A stretch of DNA of 5,244 nt from Lachnoclostridium sp. UBA933. GTDB taxonomy: Bacteria; Bacillota; Clostridia; Lachnospirales; Lachnospiraceae. The stretch spans positions 1 to 5,244 of the forward strand of contig DBDL01000081.1 of the NCBI GenBank assembly GCA_002293545.1, written 5' to 3'. Shown here piece after piece: positions 5,168 through 5,244 of this stretch; within the stretch, counting starts at the first letter, position 1, and each line of letters opens with the position of its first letter. Under the pieces are notes generated by a model. It did not search any database. It was not told the origin of the DNA and saw nothing but the letters and a program-made list of their open reading frames with translations. The position numbers were made by a program, and so were the translations under genes.

Positions 5168-5190
5168 AACTTCAAAGAGGTGTTATTGTT

Positions 5191-5244
5191 ATGAATAAAT
5201 TTATAAACAGACAGGAAGAACTTAAATTTTTGGAAAAAGAATAT
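5191..5244 (+). CDS. N-terminus of a probable AAA-type ATPase (archaeal ATPase/DUF234 kind)
   Basis: Only 18 codons are in the window, beginning MNKFINRQEELKFLEKEY. The pattern F-(I/V)-(N/D)-R-x-x-E-L-x-x-L-(E/R)-x-x-Y at the extreme N-terminus is characteristic of the archaeal-ATPase family of P-loop proteins, often with a C-terminal DUF234 nuclease-like domain and common in Clostridia and archaea. The Walker A motif, normally 20-30 residues further on, is beyond the edge. AGAGG at 5176-5180 and the strong promoter support the start. The cellular role of this family is poorly defined. Confidence 0.65.
   Translation, partial: MNKFINRQEELKFLEKEY

Overview
The window looks like a chromosomal segment of a low-to-moderate GC Firmicute, most likely a Clostridia member. 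The evidence is the pairing of a yajC tail with a TIGR04086/YrzE-type four-helix membrane protein (a neighbourhood I recall from Firmicutes, including Bacillus subtilis yrbF-yrzE), strong AGGAGG-type ribosome binding sites, and a clostridial-style large serine recombinase. No rRNA, tRNA, CRISPR array or insertion sequence was seen.

Left part (1-1620) is ordinary host backbone. It holds the end of yajC on +, a perfect 18-bp bidirectional terminator, a PHP-domain phosphoesterase on -, and then, divergently, the TIGR04086 membrane protein on +. The PHP gene sits between two genes that are usually neighbours. A 13-bp direct repeat with 20-bp period lies in the divergent promoter region.

Middle part (1621-2921) carries a compact two-gene operon on -. 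The first gene encodes a membrane-anchored extracytoplasmic sensor-like protein with no output domain. The second encodes a small holin-like membrane protein, and its Shine-Dalgarno sequence lies inside the last codons of the sensor gene. No endolysin accompanies it. Opposite the start of this operon is a possible short + strand transcription unit (perfect TATAAT box, weak 64-codon ORF, strong hairpin terminator) that would be antisense to the operon leader.

Right part: 2922-3356 has no convincing intact gene, only two stop-bounded fragments that may be decayed coding sequence. Then comes a + strand pair: a 53-residue basic protein of unknown function and a full-length 509-residue large serine recombinase with catalytic domain, recombinase domain, zinc ribbon and coiled coil. 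This resembles the integrase end of a mobile element, but no other element genes and no attachment-site repeat can be seen. After a probable terminator, a strong promoter drives the start of an AAA-type ATPase that runs off the right edge.

The most interesting points are the sensor-holin operon, the putative antisense transcript over its leader, and the recombinase with its small partner gene.
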